From positions 1-43,114 of the forward strand of contig JAFTSQ010000014.1 in NCBI GenBank assembly GCA_017467205.1: DNA of 43,114 nt, read 5' to 3'. The notes under the pieces are model-generated. The model was given only the letters and a program-made list of their open reading frames with translations. It was not told where the DNA came from and ran no database searches. The stretch is from Clostridia bacterium (GTDB taxonomy: Bacteria > Bacillota_A > Clostridia > Oscillospirales > CAG-272). The position numbers were made by a program, and so were the translations under genes. Shown in pieces: positions 1 to 8,431 of this stretch; the first letter of the stretch is position 1, and each line of letters begins with the position of its first letter.

Positions 1-393
1 GAGATCGTAGAGCAGTCGCTTCGCCGTGCAAGCATCTGGGATGAGGTCAAGGACAGACTTCGCAAAAATGCACTCGGAATGAGTGGCGGTCAGCAGCAAA
101 GACTGTGTATCGCACGTTCGCTTGCCGCAAGTCCCAAGGTGCTTTTGATGGACGAGCCGACCTCTGCACTCGATCCTATATCCACGGGCAAGATTGAGGA
201 ACTGATGGAAGAACTGAAAAAAGATCTTACTATCGTTATCGTAACGCACAATATGCAGCAGGCAACGAGAATTGCCGACAAGACGGCTTTCTTCCTTCTC
301 GGTGAGCTTGTTGAGTACGGCAACACCGACGACATCTTCACCTCTCCCCACGATGAGCGCACCGAGCGTTATATTACGGGAAGATTCGGTTGA
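1..393 (+). CDS. pstB: Phosphate ABC transporter ATP-binding protein PstB (5' truncated by window edge)
   Basis: This is the C-terminal 130 residues of the ATPase that powers PstSCA high-affinity phosphate import at the cytoplasmic face of the membrane. The reading frame is open from base 1, so the start lies outside the window. The ABC signature MSGGQQQR lies around base 79. It is followed by the Walker B segment [12 protein letters not shown] and the switch histidine in [11 protein letters not shown]. The end ([10 protein letters not shown], then a segment ending TGRFG) is typical of PstB rather than other ABC ATPases. phoU and a PhoB/PhoR pair follow directly, which supports the assignment. 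The Walker A part is not visible here. Confidence 0.95.
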   Translation, partial: EIVEQSLRRASIWDEVKDRLRKNALGMSGGQQQRLCIARSLAASPKVLLMDEPTSALDPISTGKIEELMEELKKDLTIVIVTHNMQQATRIADKTAFFLLGELVEYGNTDDIFTSPHDERTERYITGRFG

Positions 394-433
394 TTTTCTT
401 AAAAAAATATGATATAATTTTGGAGAACTTAAA

Positions 434-1087
434 ATGTCTATCAGAAAAATATTTGAAGAAGAGCTTGCCGACCTAAAACAGCAGCTCGTTGAGATGTGTC
501 GCCTTACCGAGCAGATGATCTCGGATGCCATTACCGCCCTTGTCAACCGTGACCGTGAGCTTGGCAAAAGCATCGGTGAGCAGGATCGTCGAGTGGACGA
601 ATACGAGATGGCTATTGAGAAAAAGTGCATGCGAATTCTACTCAAGCAACAGCCTGTTGCAAAGGATTTCCGCGAGGTTTCCACAGCACTCAAGATGATT
701 ACCGACATTGAGCGCTTCGGCGACCAAGCCGCAGATATCGGCGATCTTGTTTACACGATGCCTGGTGATGCTTACATCAAGAAGCTCACTCACATTACCG
801 CTATGGGCGAGCTTGCCGTTAAGATGGTGAGAGAAAGCGTTAATTCCTTTATTAACAACGACGAGGCTCTTGCGGACAAGGTTATTGCTCTTGACGATAA
901 TATGGACGATAAGTTCCTTGCGGTCAAGAACGACCTTATCGAGCTTATCAAAAAGGACGGCAAAAACGGCGACCAGGCTATCGAGCTTATGATGGTGGCA
1001 AAATACCTCGAGCGAATCGGGGACCACGCCGTAAACGTAGCCGAGTGGACGAAATATAACGAAACGGGGGTACATCAAAAGTTTTAA
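434..1087 (+). CDS. phoU: Phosphate signalling accessory protein PhoU
   Basis: A 217-residue all-helical protein of the usual PhoU length, made of two similar three-helix halves. Each half carries the acidic metal-binding pattern (EKKCMRILLKQQPVAKDFR ... DIERFGDQAADIG in the first half; LMMVAKYLERIGDHAVNVAEW in the second). PhoU links the Pst transporter to the PhoR kinase and represses the Pho response when phosphate is plentiful. The start is set by GGAG eight bases before ATG. The stop shares one base with the start of the regulator gene (TAATG), so the two are translationally coupled. It lies between pstB and the two-component genes, as expected. Confidence 0.95.
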   Translation: MSIRKIFEEELADLKQQLVEMCRLTEQMISDAITALVNRDRELGKSIGEQDRRVDEYEMAIEKKCMRILLKQQPVAKDFREVSTALKMITDIERFGDQAADIGDLVYTMPGDAYIKKLTHITAMGELAVKMVRESVNSFINNDEALADKVIALDDNMDDKFLAVKNDLIELIKKDGKNGDQAIELMMVAKYLERIGDHAVNVAEWTKYNETGVHQKF

Positions 1088-1752
1088 TGGACGAAATTAT
1101 CTATATAGTTGAAGACGACGAGGGGATAAGAGAGCTCTACGACGGCGCTTTTGAGGGTGTTTTCGTCACGAAAATGTTTGAGAACGGACACGACTTTTTC
1201 GACAGCTTCGAAAAGGCGCGACCGAGTATTGTTATTATCGATATAATGCTACCCGATATGGACGGATACACCATTCTCTCAAAGATCCGTGAGATAGACG
1301 AAAGAATGCCGGTTATTATCGTCAGCGCAAAATCCGATGAGATTAGCGCAGTTAAGGGGCTAAACAAGGGTGCTGACGACTATATGTCCAAGCCCTTCTC
1401 GGTGCTTGAGCTAATTGCACGAGTCAAAACCAACCTTCGCCGTGCCAATCTCTACGTTACCAATCAAAACGGCTTTGTTGTCGATAACAATGTATATAAG
1501 ATTTTCTATGAGGGCAAGGATTTAGGACTAACCCTGAAGGAATTCAAGCTTCTGAAGCTTTTGATCAGCAAAGCCGGTGTTACCGTCGAGCGCGAGGAGC
1601 TTTTTCGCGAGGTGTGGGGGGACGGATTTATGGGTGAAACAAGAACACTTGATATGCACGTCGCACAGCTCAGAGATAAGATTAAGGCAAACGAAGGCGG
1701 CGACGTTATCGTTACCGTGCGCGGTATCGGCTATCGCTTTGAAAGACAATGA
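1087..1752 (+). CDS. OmpR/PhoB-family response regulator, phosphate-responsive by context
   Basis: A 221-residue two-domain regulator. The receiver domain (about residues 1-120) has the acidic pair D10/D11, the phospho-acceptor D52 in IIDIMLPDMDG, a conserved serine in VSAKSD and the lysine in SKPFS. The C-terminal winged helix (about 125-220) has the OmpR-type ending, with an LTLKEFKLLKLL start and a TVRGIGYRF recognition wing. It follows phoU and overlaps the kinase gene by four bases (ATGA), so it is very probably the PhoB/PhoP partner of that kinase, activating pst and other Pho genes when phosphate is short. The pairing is inferred from position. Confidence 0.9.
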   Translation: MDEIIYIVEDDEGIRELYDGAFEGVFVTKMFENGHDFFDSFEKARPSIVIIDIMLPDMDGYTILSKIREIDERMPVIIVSAKSDEISAVKGLNKGADDYMSKPFSVLELIARVKTNLRRANLYVTNQNGFVVDNNVYKIFYEGKDLGLTLKEFKLLKLLISKAGVTVEREELFREVWGDGFMGETRTLDMHVAQLRDKIKANEGGDVIVTVRGIGYRFERQ

Positions 1753-3452
1753 GAAAGAAGATATTTATAAGATTTTTCGCCGTAACGCTTATATCCGTCA
1801 TCCTGATGTTCGCATTCGGTATTATTGCCGTTAATTTGAACACCAAGAACGTGGTGAGTGAACGGCTGAAGGAGGAAACCGAGCTTGCGGCAACCCTACT
1901 GAGTGAGGAAAGTGACTTTGCATCATTTGAAAAATACAAGGGCAACCGTGATTTCCGTATCACCATATTTGACCTTGACGGCAACGCACTTTATGAAAGC
2001 GACACCACCGCAGAGCTTGAAAATCACTCCGACCGTGAAGAAATAAAAAACGCTCTATCGGGCAAGCCCGAAATTGCCCACCGATATTCGGACACCTTCA
2101 AGTGCGATATGACCTATTATGCTACGAAAACGACTCTATCTGACGGTAGCGAGGTTATCCTTCGTCTTGCGGTCAAAAGCAGTCAAGTCACCTCTTACAT
2201 AACGGCTCTCGTTCCGCTGCTCATCGTGGTTCTTGCCGTTTCACTAATCATCTCATTTATCCTCTCGAATATCCTTTCAAGGAGCGTATCCGCAAAGATT
2301 ACCGAGATCGGTGAGAGTTTGAAGAGCCTTAATGACGGTGAATATACTCCTATCAAAACCGATATGAGCGAGCCTGAGTTATTTGCTGTTCTCAATCAGA
2401 TCAATGAGCTAAATGCAAACATTCATAGTCATATTCGCATTGCAGACGGAGAGAGAGTTAAGCTGAACACTGTGCTTGATAACGTGTCGCAAAGCATTAT
2501 TGCTCTTGACCGAAGTAAAAGAATCGTTTTCGCAAACAAGAGCGCTCTCACCACCTTTAACGGAACAAATCACGATATCGGGCGTGATCTTGTATTCTTG
2601 ATTGAGAATCTTCCTGTTTATGAGAAGATCAACGAGCATCTTAGTGAAGATTATGCTTTTACCTGTGCTTACAATGAAATGCAGCTCTCGGTGGTTATCA
2701 GTAAAGTAACCGATACTACGATCTCCGACGATATTTCCGCAATTCTTATTGTCACGGATATTACGAAGGAAAAGCTAATTGAGAAGCAGAAGAGTGATTT
2801 CTTCGCCAACGCTTCTCACGAGTTGAAAACGCCAATCACCGTTTTGCAGGGCTTCTCAGAGATTCTTCTCTCCAAGGAAGGCATTGACGAAGGCTCAAAG
2901 AAGCAGATCGCGCGCATCCATAAGGAGAGCTTGCGACTTGGTTCTCTTATCTCGGATATGCTGATGCTCTCCAAGATTGAAAACGGCGAAGCTCCCGAAA
3001 AAGCACTTACGGAGGTATCTCTTGATACCATTGCAAGTGAGATCATGGGTGATTTGTCGGAGGAGATAAAGAAGAAAAATATCAGCACAAGCGTTGAAGG
3101 TACAGCCAAGATTACCGCTGACCAAGGTATGATATACGAGCTTGTCGAAAACCTCGTATCCAACGCTGTAAAGTATAACAAGGACGGCGGTTCTGTAACG
3201 CTTTCAATTACCGACACCGATGCAGGTGTTTGTCTGCAAGTCAAGGATACGGGCATCGGTATTGAAAAAGAACACATTCCGAGGCTTTGCGAGCGCTTCT
3301 ACCGTGTTGATAAATCCCACTCCAAGCGTATCGGAGGCACAGGCCTCGGTCTTGCCATCGTTAAGCACATCTGTGCTATTTCCGGTGCGGAGCTTTCCAT
3401 TGAGAGCGACTTCGGCATTGGCACTACCGTTACGGTGATGTTTAGTAAATAA
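1749..3452 (+). CDS. Membrane sensor histidine kinase, PhoR-like
   Basis: A 567-residue kinase. It has an N-terminal membrane segment (about 7-28), an extracytoplasmic sensor region (about 29-150), a second membrane segment (about 152-175), a HAMP/linker and a PAS-like region (about 235-340). The dimerisation/phospho-acceptor box ASHELKTPI follows, with His357. The ATPase domain has an N box (ENLVSNAVKYNK), a G1 box (VKDTGIGI), an F box (ERFYRVD) and a G2 box (GGTGLGLAIVKHI). The start overlaps the regulator stop (ATGA). Its place behind pstB-phoU-regulator makes it the probable phosphate kinase. Signalling probably goes through PhoU/Pst as well as the external domain, which I cannot match to a named ligand domain. 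Confidence 0.9.
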   Translation: MRKKIFIRFFAVTLISVILMFAFGIIAVNLNTKNVVSERLKEETELAATLLSEESDFASFEKYKGNRDFRITIFDLDGNALYESDTTAELENHSDREEIKNALSGKPEIAHRYSDTFKCDMTYYATKTTLSDGSEVILRLAVKSSQVTSYITALVPLLIVVLAVSLIISFILSNILSRSVSAKITEIGESLKSLNDGEYTPIKTDMSEPELFAVLNQINELNANIHSHIRIADGERVKLNTVLDNVSQSIIALDRSKRIVFANKSALTTFNGTNHDIGRDLVFLIENLPVYEKINEHLSEDYAFTCAYNEMQLSVVISKVTDTTISDDISAILIVTDITKEKLIEKQKSDFFANASHELKTPITVLQGFSEILLSKEGIDEGSKKQIARIHKESLRLGSLISDMLMLSKIENGEAPEKALTEVSLDTIASEIMGDLSEEIKKKNISTSVEGTAKITADQGMIYELVENLVSNAVKYNKDGGSVTLSITDTDAGVCLQVKDTGIGIEKEHIPRLCERFYRVDKSHSKRIGGTGLGLAIVKHICAISGAELSIESDFGIGTTVTVMFSK

Positions 3453-3453
3453 C

Positions 3454-3492
3454 AAAAAAATGCAACACAGACTCGTCCGTGTTACATTTTTT
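3454..3492. terminator. Bidirectional intrinsic terminator between phoR-type kinase and symporter
   Basis: An inverted repeat with a 5' arm of A7-TGCAACAC and a 3' arm GTGTTACAT6, separated by a short loop. It ends in a T run on both strands, so it can stop the Pho operon from the left and the symporter transcript from the right. It sits between two convergent genes. Confidence 0.85.
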
Positions 3493-3561
3493 GACACTCT
3501 CTGTCTTTTCTCTTGGATTTAACTTAGAATTCCTATGAGAAGTCGCCGTTTCTCGTTTTTT

Positions 3562-5106
3562 TCAATCCTCATCGAGCGTCTTCACAGTTTCCGCCTCGAT
3601 TTCGGGATCGTAGGAAAGTATCGGTGCTACGTCAAGCTTTTTGATTTTACGGTCGACGTAATTCTTCGTAATCTTCACAACCAGCGGGAAGAGAGCCACG
3701 ACACCAATAAGGTTAGGAATCATCATAAGGCCGTTGAAGGTATCCGAAAGATCCCAAGCAAGACCGCCCTCCATTACCGCGCCGCAAACTATCATAGCAA
3801 CAAATATCACCTTATAGACTGCGACACCCTTGCTTCCGAAAAGATATTCTACCGCCTTTGAGCCGTACTGTGACCAGCCGAGAACGGTTGTAAAGGCGAA
3901 GAATAGCATAGCTATTGCGACGAACCAAGTGCCCGGTGCGCCAAAGTATTTTCCGAACGCCTCGGATACGAGCGTATCACCGTTTGCACCTGCAACGGGA
4001 GCTCCGGTTTCGAGGTTAATAAAGCCGGTGGAGAGGACGACTACGGCAGTCATAGTGCAGACGACGAAGGTGTCAAAGAAGACCTCGAAGATGCCCCACA
4101 TACCCTGCTTTACAGGTTCTTTTACGTTAGAGGAAGAGTGCACCATAACCGATGAGCCGAGGCCCGCCTCGTTCGAGAATACTCCGCGCTTGAAGCCCTG
4201 CGTCATTGTTTTTTTGATAAGCACGCCGATACCGCCGCCAAGGAATGCCGCAGGCGTGAACGCGAACTTGAATATCGCCGCGAACATACGGCCTACCTGC
4301 GTGATATTCATACAGAATATTACGAGAGCACCGATAACGTAAAAGATTGCCATAAAGGGTACGACAATCTCCGCAAAGCGGGCTATTCTCTTAAGACCGC
4401 CGATAATTATAAGCGCGGCAATCAGAAGAAGAGCTGCACCTATTATAAGGTGAATTATGCTGATATCAGTGCCGAGAATAGTTCCGAGGCTCGCGTTTTG
4501 GAAGAAGGCGGCGTCCATATTAAGAACTATCTTATTTATCTGCGCCATATTTCCGATACCGAAGGATGCAAGGATGGCAAAGCACGCAAACAAAACGGCA
4601 AGAACGTTTGCAACGGGGGTAAGCCATTTTATGCCGTAGCGCTTGCCAAGACCGTCCTTAAGGTAATACATAGCGCCGCCCGACCATTCACCGTCCTCGT
4701 TGCGACGGCGGTAGTAGATACCGAGAACGTTCTCGGAGAAGTTAGTCATCATACCGAAGAATGCGGCAACCCACATCCAGAAAACAGCACCCGGTCCGCC
4801 TGTTACGATCGCGGCGGCAACGCCGGCGATGTTGCCCGTTCCGATAGTTGCGGCAAGCGCAGCACAGAGAGATTGGAACTGCGATATGGTTTTCTTATCC
4901 GTGCGCTTGGTGGTATTGCTATCCTTCTTAAAGATGCTGGCAATGGTGCTTTTCCACCAATGTCCGACGTGGCTCACCTGGAACACCTTTGTTCCAACGG
5001 TCAAGAGTATACCCGTACCGATAAGAAGCATCAGTCCGGGAAGACCCCAAACGGCACTGTTGATAGCGTCGTTCACTGCCGTTACGATTTCAAGAAATTT
5101 TTGCAT
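3562..5106 (-). CDS. Sodium:alanine/glycine symporter, AGCS family
   Basis: A 514-residue multi-spanning transporter that uses the sodium gradient to import alanine or glycine. Family marks are WGLPGLMLLIGTGILLTVGT near the N terminus, the glycine-rich GTGNIAGVAAAI segment and the NEAGLGSS signature, with about 11 hydrophobic segments. The frame can be read further upstream from a TTG, but ATG at 5106 has GGAGG eight bases before it, so I take that start. A tandem glycine riboswitch and a terminator precede the gene, which points to glycine as the physiological substrate or signal. The gene is monocistronic between two terminators. Confidence 0.92.
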   Translation of the reverse strand: MQKFLEIVTAVNDAINSAVWGLPGLMLLIGTGILLTVGTKVFQVSHVGHWWKSTIASIFKKDSNTTKRTDKKTISQFQSLCAALAATIGTGNIAGVAAAIVTGGPGAVFWMWVAAFFGMMTNFSENVLGIYYRRRNEDGEWSGGAMYYLKDGLGKRYGIKWLTPVANVLAVLFACFAILASFGIGNMAQINKIVLNMDAAFFQNASLGTILGTDISIIHLIIGAALLLIAALIIIGGLKRIARFAEIVVPFMAIFYVIGALVIFCMNITQVGRMFAAIFKFAFTPAAFLGGGIGVLIKKTMTQGFKRGVFSNEAGLGSSVMVHSSSNVKEPVKQGMWGIFEVFFDTFVVCTMTAVVVLSTGFINLETGAPVAGANGDTLVSEAFGKYFGAPGTWFVAIAMLFFAFTTVLGWSQYGSKAVEYLFGSKGVAVYKVIFVAMIVCGAVMEGGLAWDLSDTFNGLMMIPNLIGVVALFPLVVKITKNYVDRKIKKLDVAPILSYDPEIEAETVKTLDED

Positions 5107-5132
5107 ATATCTGTCCTCCAAAATTAGAATAC

Positions 5133-5163
5133 AAAAAAGACGGGTCGCAAATCACGACTCGTC
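5133..5163 (-). terminator. Intrinsic terminator between glycine riboswitch and symporter start (expression platform)
   Basis: On the minus strand, arms GACGAGTCG and CGACCCGTC form a hairpin with one internal mismatch, followed by T6 (bases 5138-5133). It lies after the second aptamer and before the ribosome binding site, so it is the likely point of premature termination. I could not find a convincing antiterminator partner by eye. The direction of control (on or off with glycine) is therefore not settled from sequence. Confidence 0.75.
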
Positions 5164-5196
5164 AGCAAAAAACAAAAAGAATATAGTTTGATAAAC

Positions 5197-5372
5197 CGTT
5201 CTTTGTCCTTTTGCCTGAGAGTTTACGCATTTGCGCTTGCACCTTCGGCCCCCGCGTTCGCGGGCGTCTCCAAAGCTTCGTCAGCATTCAGTCCTCATCC
5301 AATTAAGGACACCTGAGAGCGTTACTCCTTCGGCGGTGGCAAGCCACCATTTCCTGAATGCGTCATTCGAAA
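5197..5372 (-). ncRNA. Tandem (two-aptamer) glycine riboswitch
   Basis: Two glycine aptamers lie in series on the minus strand. Aptamer 1 (about 5361-5284) is closed by GCATTCAG/CTGAATGC and contains GCCGAAGGAG and GCTCTCAGGT. Aptamer 2 (about 5276-5201) is closed by CTTTG/CAAAG and contains GGAGACGCCCGC, GGCCGAAGGTGCAAGC and ACTCTCAGGCAAAAGGACA. The CCGAAGG and CTCTCAGG(C)AAAAGGAC segments are the hallmarks of the gcvT-type glycine RNA. It controls the AGCS symporter immediately downstream. Confidence 0.93.
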
Positions 5373-5389
5373 TATTTAGTTGATGTCCT

Positions 5390-5418
5390 ATTTTATCACA
5401 TAAACCTAAAAAGGTCAA
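5390..5418 (-). promoter_or_regulatory. Sigma-A-type promoter for the riboswitch-symporter transcript
   Basis: On the minus strand TTGACC (5418-5413) and TAAAAT (5395-5390) are separated by exactly 17 bases. Transcription would start near 5383, just before aptamer 1. Confidence 0.8.
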
Positions 5419-5492
5419 GTAGGAGATGCCTTTTTCTACGTTTTTCCCGAAAATCGGTGAGCAAATCGAGCACAAAATATAGCCATTATACA

Positions 5493-5524
5493 AAAGAGGC
5501 AGAGATGCGTCATCTCTGCCTCTT
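5493..5524 (-). terminator. Intrinsic terminator of the rpsB-tsf operon
   Basis: A perfect 14-base-pair stem AAGAGGCAGAGATG/CATCTCTGCCTCTT with a three-base loop. On the minus strand it is followed by a short T run (TTTTG). It starts 13 bases after the tsf stop. Confidence 0.85.
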
Positions 5525-5536
5525 GATTTTCGGGAA

Positions 5537-6460
5537 TTAGCCCTTTACCATCTTTTCGATTTCAGCTGCGAAGTCCTCTTCTCTCTTCTCGATGCCCTCG
5601 CCCTTGTCGTAACGAACGTATCCGGTTACCTTGATGTTGCCGCCAAGCTCCTTAGCGGTAGCTGCAACGTACTTTGCAACGGTAAGAGAATCGTCCTTAA
5701 CGTAAGCCTGATCGAGAAGGCAGTTGTTCTCATAGAACTTGGAGAGCTTACCTTCAACTATCTTTTCAAGAACCTGTGCGGGCTTGTTAGCCATCTTGGG
5801 ATCCTGCTGCATCTGCTTGATGAGTATTGCCTTCTCCTCTTCAAGAACAGAAGCGGGAACGGATGCTCTGTCAAGATACTGAACGGGCATTGCCGCGGTC
5901 TGAAGAGCTACGTTCTTTGCAAACTCTGCAAAGCCGTCCTTGTCTGCAACGTCGGTTTCGAAGCTTACTACGATACCGGTCATACCAAGACCGTGGATAT
6001 AAGTGGAAACTACGCCCTCAACTACCTTGAAGCGACGGAGAGAAAGCTTCTCACCTATCTTATAGGTCTTCTCTGCGAGAGCGTCCTTAACAAGACCGCC
6101 CTCCTCGCCCTCGAACTTGCACTCCATAAGAGCGTCAACGTCAGCGGGCTTATTAGCTATGATAGTCTTAAGAATATCCTTTACAAACTGCTGGAAGATA
6201 GCGTTCTTGGCAACGAAGTCAGTTTCGGAGTTAACCTCAACGATTGCGGTTACGTTGTCAATAGTAAGAACGTCTACAAGACCCTCTGCAGCAATTCTGC
6301 TTGCCTTCTTTGCGGTTGCAGCCATACCCTTCTCACGAAGAATCTTTACTGCCGCCTCGAAGTCGCCGTTTGCATCGTTAAGTGCGTTCTTGCAGTCCAT
6401 CATTCCACAGCCGGTCTGCTTTCTGAGCTCTGCAACGTCTTTTGCTGTAAACTGTGCCAT
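5537..6460 (-). CDS. tsf: Translation elongation factor Ts
   Basis: A 307-residue nucleotide-exchange factor for EF-Tu. The N-terminal UBA-like module (about 1-50) carries the family signature LRKQTGCGMMDCKNAL. The core has ETDFVAKN, the EF-Tu contact motif. The core/dimerisation domains run to residue 300, giving a length normal for Bacillota. The ATG is preceded by AAGGAG. It lies 22 bases after rpsB, in the universally conserved rpsB-tsf pair. No pyrH or frr follows; the operon ends in a terminator here. Confidence 0.97.
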   Translation of the reverse strand: MAQFTAKDVAELRKQTGCGMMDCKNALNDANGDFEAAVKILREKGMAATAKKASRIAAEGLVDVLTIDNVTAIVEVNSETDFVAKNAIFQQFVKDILKTIIANKPADVDALMECKFEGEEGGLVKDALAEKTYKIGEKLSLRRFKVVEGVVSTYIHGLGMTGIVVSFETDVADKDGFAEFAKNVALQTAAMPVQYLDRASVPASVLEEEKAILIKQMQQDPKMANKPAQVLEKIVEGKLSKFYENNCLLDQAYVKDDSLTVAKYVAATAKELGGNIKVTGYVRYDKGEGIEKREEDFAAEIEKMVKG

Positions 6461-6482
6461 TTTTCGTTCTCCTTTTTAACTC

Positions 6483-7235
6483 TTACTCTTCGGTAGCCTC
6501 TACTGCCACCTCTGCCTCTGCTGCCTCAGCCTCTGCCTCGGGAGCGTCCTGTACGCCGCCGTGAGCTGCAATAACTGCGTCTGCAAGCGCGCCGCTGATG
6601 AGCTTGATAGCGCGGATAGCGTCGTCGTTACCGGGGATGATGTAGTCAGCATCGTCGGGATCGCAGTTGGTATCAACGATAGCAACTACCGGAATACCGA
6701 GCTTCTTTGCCTCGAGAACTGCGTTTCTTTCCTTGCGGGTATCAACTACGAATACTGCGGAAGGAAGAGTGCCCATATTCTTGATACCGCCGTAGGACTT
6801 CTCAAGGTCGTCAATCTCCTTGAGCTTCTTTGCAACTTCCTTCTTGGGGAGAAGGTTGAAGGTTCCGTCAAGCTGCATCTTTTCAAGGTCGTTAAGACGC
6901 TTGATGGACTTACGGATGGTGTTGAAGTTGGTAAGCATACCGCCGGGCCAACGCATATTTACGTAGTACATACCGCAGCGAATTGCCTCCTCCTTGATGG
7001 TATCGGTAGCCTGCTTCTTGGTACCGATGAAGAGAATTGTGCCGCCCTCTGCCGCAAGGTCTGCTACGAAGTTGTAAGCCTCCTCAAACTTCTTGACGGT
7101 CTTCTGAAGGTCAACGATGTGGATTCCGTTTCTCTGGGTGAAGATGTACTCTGCCATCTTCGGATTCCACTTCTTGGTGGGGTGACCGAAGTGCACGCCC
7201 GCTTCAAGCAACTGCTTGATTGTGATTTCGAACAT
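6483..7235 (-). CDS. rpsB: 30S ribosomal protein S2
   Basis: A 250-residue small-subunit protein. [18 protein letters not shown] is the S2 N terminus, followed by TRKWNPKM-like NPKMAEYIF, the [10 protein letters not shown] block and ending with [29 protein letters not shown]. The reading frame is open for 14 more codons upstream, but AAGGAGG lies seven bases before ATG 7235 and the protein family starts here. The C-terminal tail is rich in Ala and Glu (about residues 225-250), as is common in Clostridia. It is first in the rpsB-tsf operon. Confidence 0.97.
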   Translation of the reverse strand: MFEITIKQLLEAGVHFGHPTKKWNPKMAEYIFTQRNGIHIVDLQKTVKKFEEAYNFVADLAAEGGTILFIGTKKQATDTIKEEAIRCGMYYVNMRWPGGMLTNFNTIRKSIKRLNDLEKMQLDGTFNLLPKKEVAKKLKEIDDLEKSYGGIKNMGTLPSAVFVVDTRKERNAVLEAKKLGIPVVAIVDTNCDPDDADYIIPGNDDAIRAIKLISGALADAVIAAHGGVQDAPEAEAEAAEAEVAVEATEE

Positions 7236-7363
7236 TTTATGTTCCTCCTTGGTTTTTCCGCCACAGCGACACAACAATGCGACTTACCTTCGTAAGCACC
7301 GGCACTGTACACACTCGCTGTGTGAGATATGGTTTTTCGCGCAAGCATAGTCGCGCGACGATT

Positions 7364-7392
7364 ATTATAACATAACGCACGCGGAAAATCAA
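7364..7392 (-). promoter_or_regulatory. Promoter of rpsB-tsf, with a roughly 120-base leader
   Basis: On the minus strand TTGATT (7392-7387) and TATAAT (7369-7364) are separated by 17 bases. The leader between about 7357 and 7236 holds small hairpins (CACAC/GTGTG and CTTAC/GTAAG). This would suit S2 autoregulation, but I do not recognise a named leader motif. Confidence 0.8.
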
Positions 7393-7433
7393 GTGGTTTT
7401 ATAAATTTCACTAAAATTAACAAAAAATTCACA

Positions 7434-8327
7434 TTAAAGCAGGGTTGGAAGCGTCGTAAGCATTGAAATCAGCCGCATTTTATTGCGGTAATACTCCGAT
7501 ACGGGCAACGGATTTTGTCCGCGCCCCATCTCGACAGTGAGCGACGGTATACCAAGCTCACCGCTGAAGTCGCAGAGCCCGCCGTATGCGGCACTTCCCG
7601 ACGCCTCCGCCACCAAGTAGCCCGTCAGGCGCGCCGCCGCATTTGCAATCGCGCGGGTGCGTGCGCACTTTGGATAATAGTATATTTCCTCGCCCTGACT
7701 GTGCAAGGATACGACGAGCGAGGGGCTCACAGTGCGCAACACGTTCGCTACGGCACGGCTCTCCGGCTCGCTTTCCGGATACTCTCCCGAATACCTGCCG
7801 CGACCTGCAAATATCCCCTCGCGCCGCTCAATTTCCTTGTATTCAGAAAAGCCGGAGTCGTAGTTGTGGTTCAGGTCGACGCCGCGGGCGTTGGCGCTCC
7901 AACGCGAAAAATCAAGGCTTCCGTTCATTCTTATCTGCCGCTCGCGAAGTGGGTTGGAAATCTTCAGCTCGGAATTTATATAAACTCCGTCGGGATTGAC
8001 GAGGGGGATTACGTGAAAGGTCGTGCGCTCGAGCAAAAAGCGGGCGTCAATTCCCGCTATTTTCCCGCCGTCTCTCTCGGCCTTGGCGAGTGCGAGCAGG
8101 AAGGCGTAGAGAATATTCGATCCGAGCCTTTCGGCTCCGTGGTGGGCGGCGGTATACAAGACGCACCTTTTGCCCCTGCCCACTGACACAAGGTCTATCG
8201 AGTCGCCGAGGATGCTCCTCCCGACCGTGGTGATATACGCCCTCGGGAAATCGGCAAGAAAGGCGGATGCAAAGGCTTTGCGAAAGGCTTTGTCCGGCAG
8301 AAGTGATTCGTTTGGATAGCTGCTCAT
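7434..8327 (-). CDS. M14-family zinc carboxypeptidase, probably a gamma-D-glutamyl-diamino acid (murein peptide) peptidase
   Basis: A 297-residue metallopeptidase. The M14 zinc ligands are visible as H63 and E66 in AAHHGAERLG and H209 in SLHSQGEE, with the catalytic glutamate E266 in LTVEMGRG. The substrate-binding segment VNPDGV is present, while the classical NRN motif reads LNHNYD (His154 instead of Arg), as in peptidoglycan-peptide members. There is no signal peptide, LysM or SH3 domain, so it probably acts in the cytoplasm on recycled cell-wall peptides. AAGGAG precedes the ATG. It is monocistronic and divergent from the gene to its right. The exact substrate is inferred. Confidence 0.8.
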   Translation of the reverse strand: MSSYPNESLLPDKAFRKAFASAFLADFPRAYITTVGRSILGDSIDLVSVGRGKRCVLYTAAHHGAERLGSNILYAFLLALAKAERDGGKIAGIDARFLLERTTFHVIPLVNPDGVYINSELKISNPLRERQIRMNGSLDFSRWSANARGVDLNHNYDSGFSEYKEIERREGIFAGRGRYSGEYPESEPESRAVANVLRTVSPSLVVSLHSQGEEIYYYPKCARTRAIANAAARLTGYLVAEASGSAAYGGLCDFSGELGIPSLTVEMGRGQNPLPVSEYYRNKMRLISMLTTLPTLL

Positions 8328-8369
8328 TGGTTCTCCTTAAGAGTTTTTCTCAAAAATACGTCTTTCGTC

Positions 8370-8398
8370 TTGAAAGAGTGAGAAGTATATGTTATAAT
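8370..8398 (+). promoter_or_regulatory. Promoter for the orphan membrane protein
   Basis: TTGAAA (8370-8375) and TATAAT (8393-8398) with a 17-base spacer. Predicted transcription start is near 8405, giving a leader of about 27 bases. Confidence 0.8.
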
Positions 8399-8431
8399 GT
8401 TAGAAGAAAATAAATATCGGACGGGCAAAAA

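Noticed and set aside
390..418. TTGATT-17-TATAAT promoter-like sequence directly before phoU
   Set aside because: Transcription would start at about 425, leaving only nine bases before the ATG and cutting off most of the binding site. It is probably an AT-rich artefact; phoU is expected to be read from the pst promoter.
5380..5490. Possible small gene (70-codon frame) overlapping the glycine riboswitch
   Set aside because: The frame passes through both aptamers and has no binding site or family resemblance; the RNA explains the sequence.
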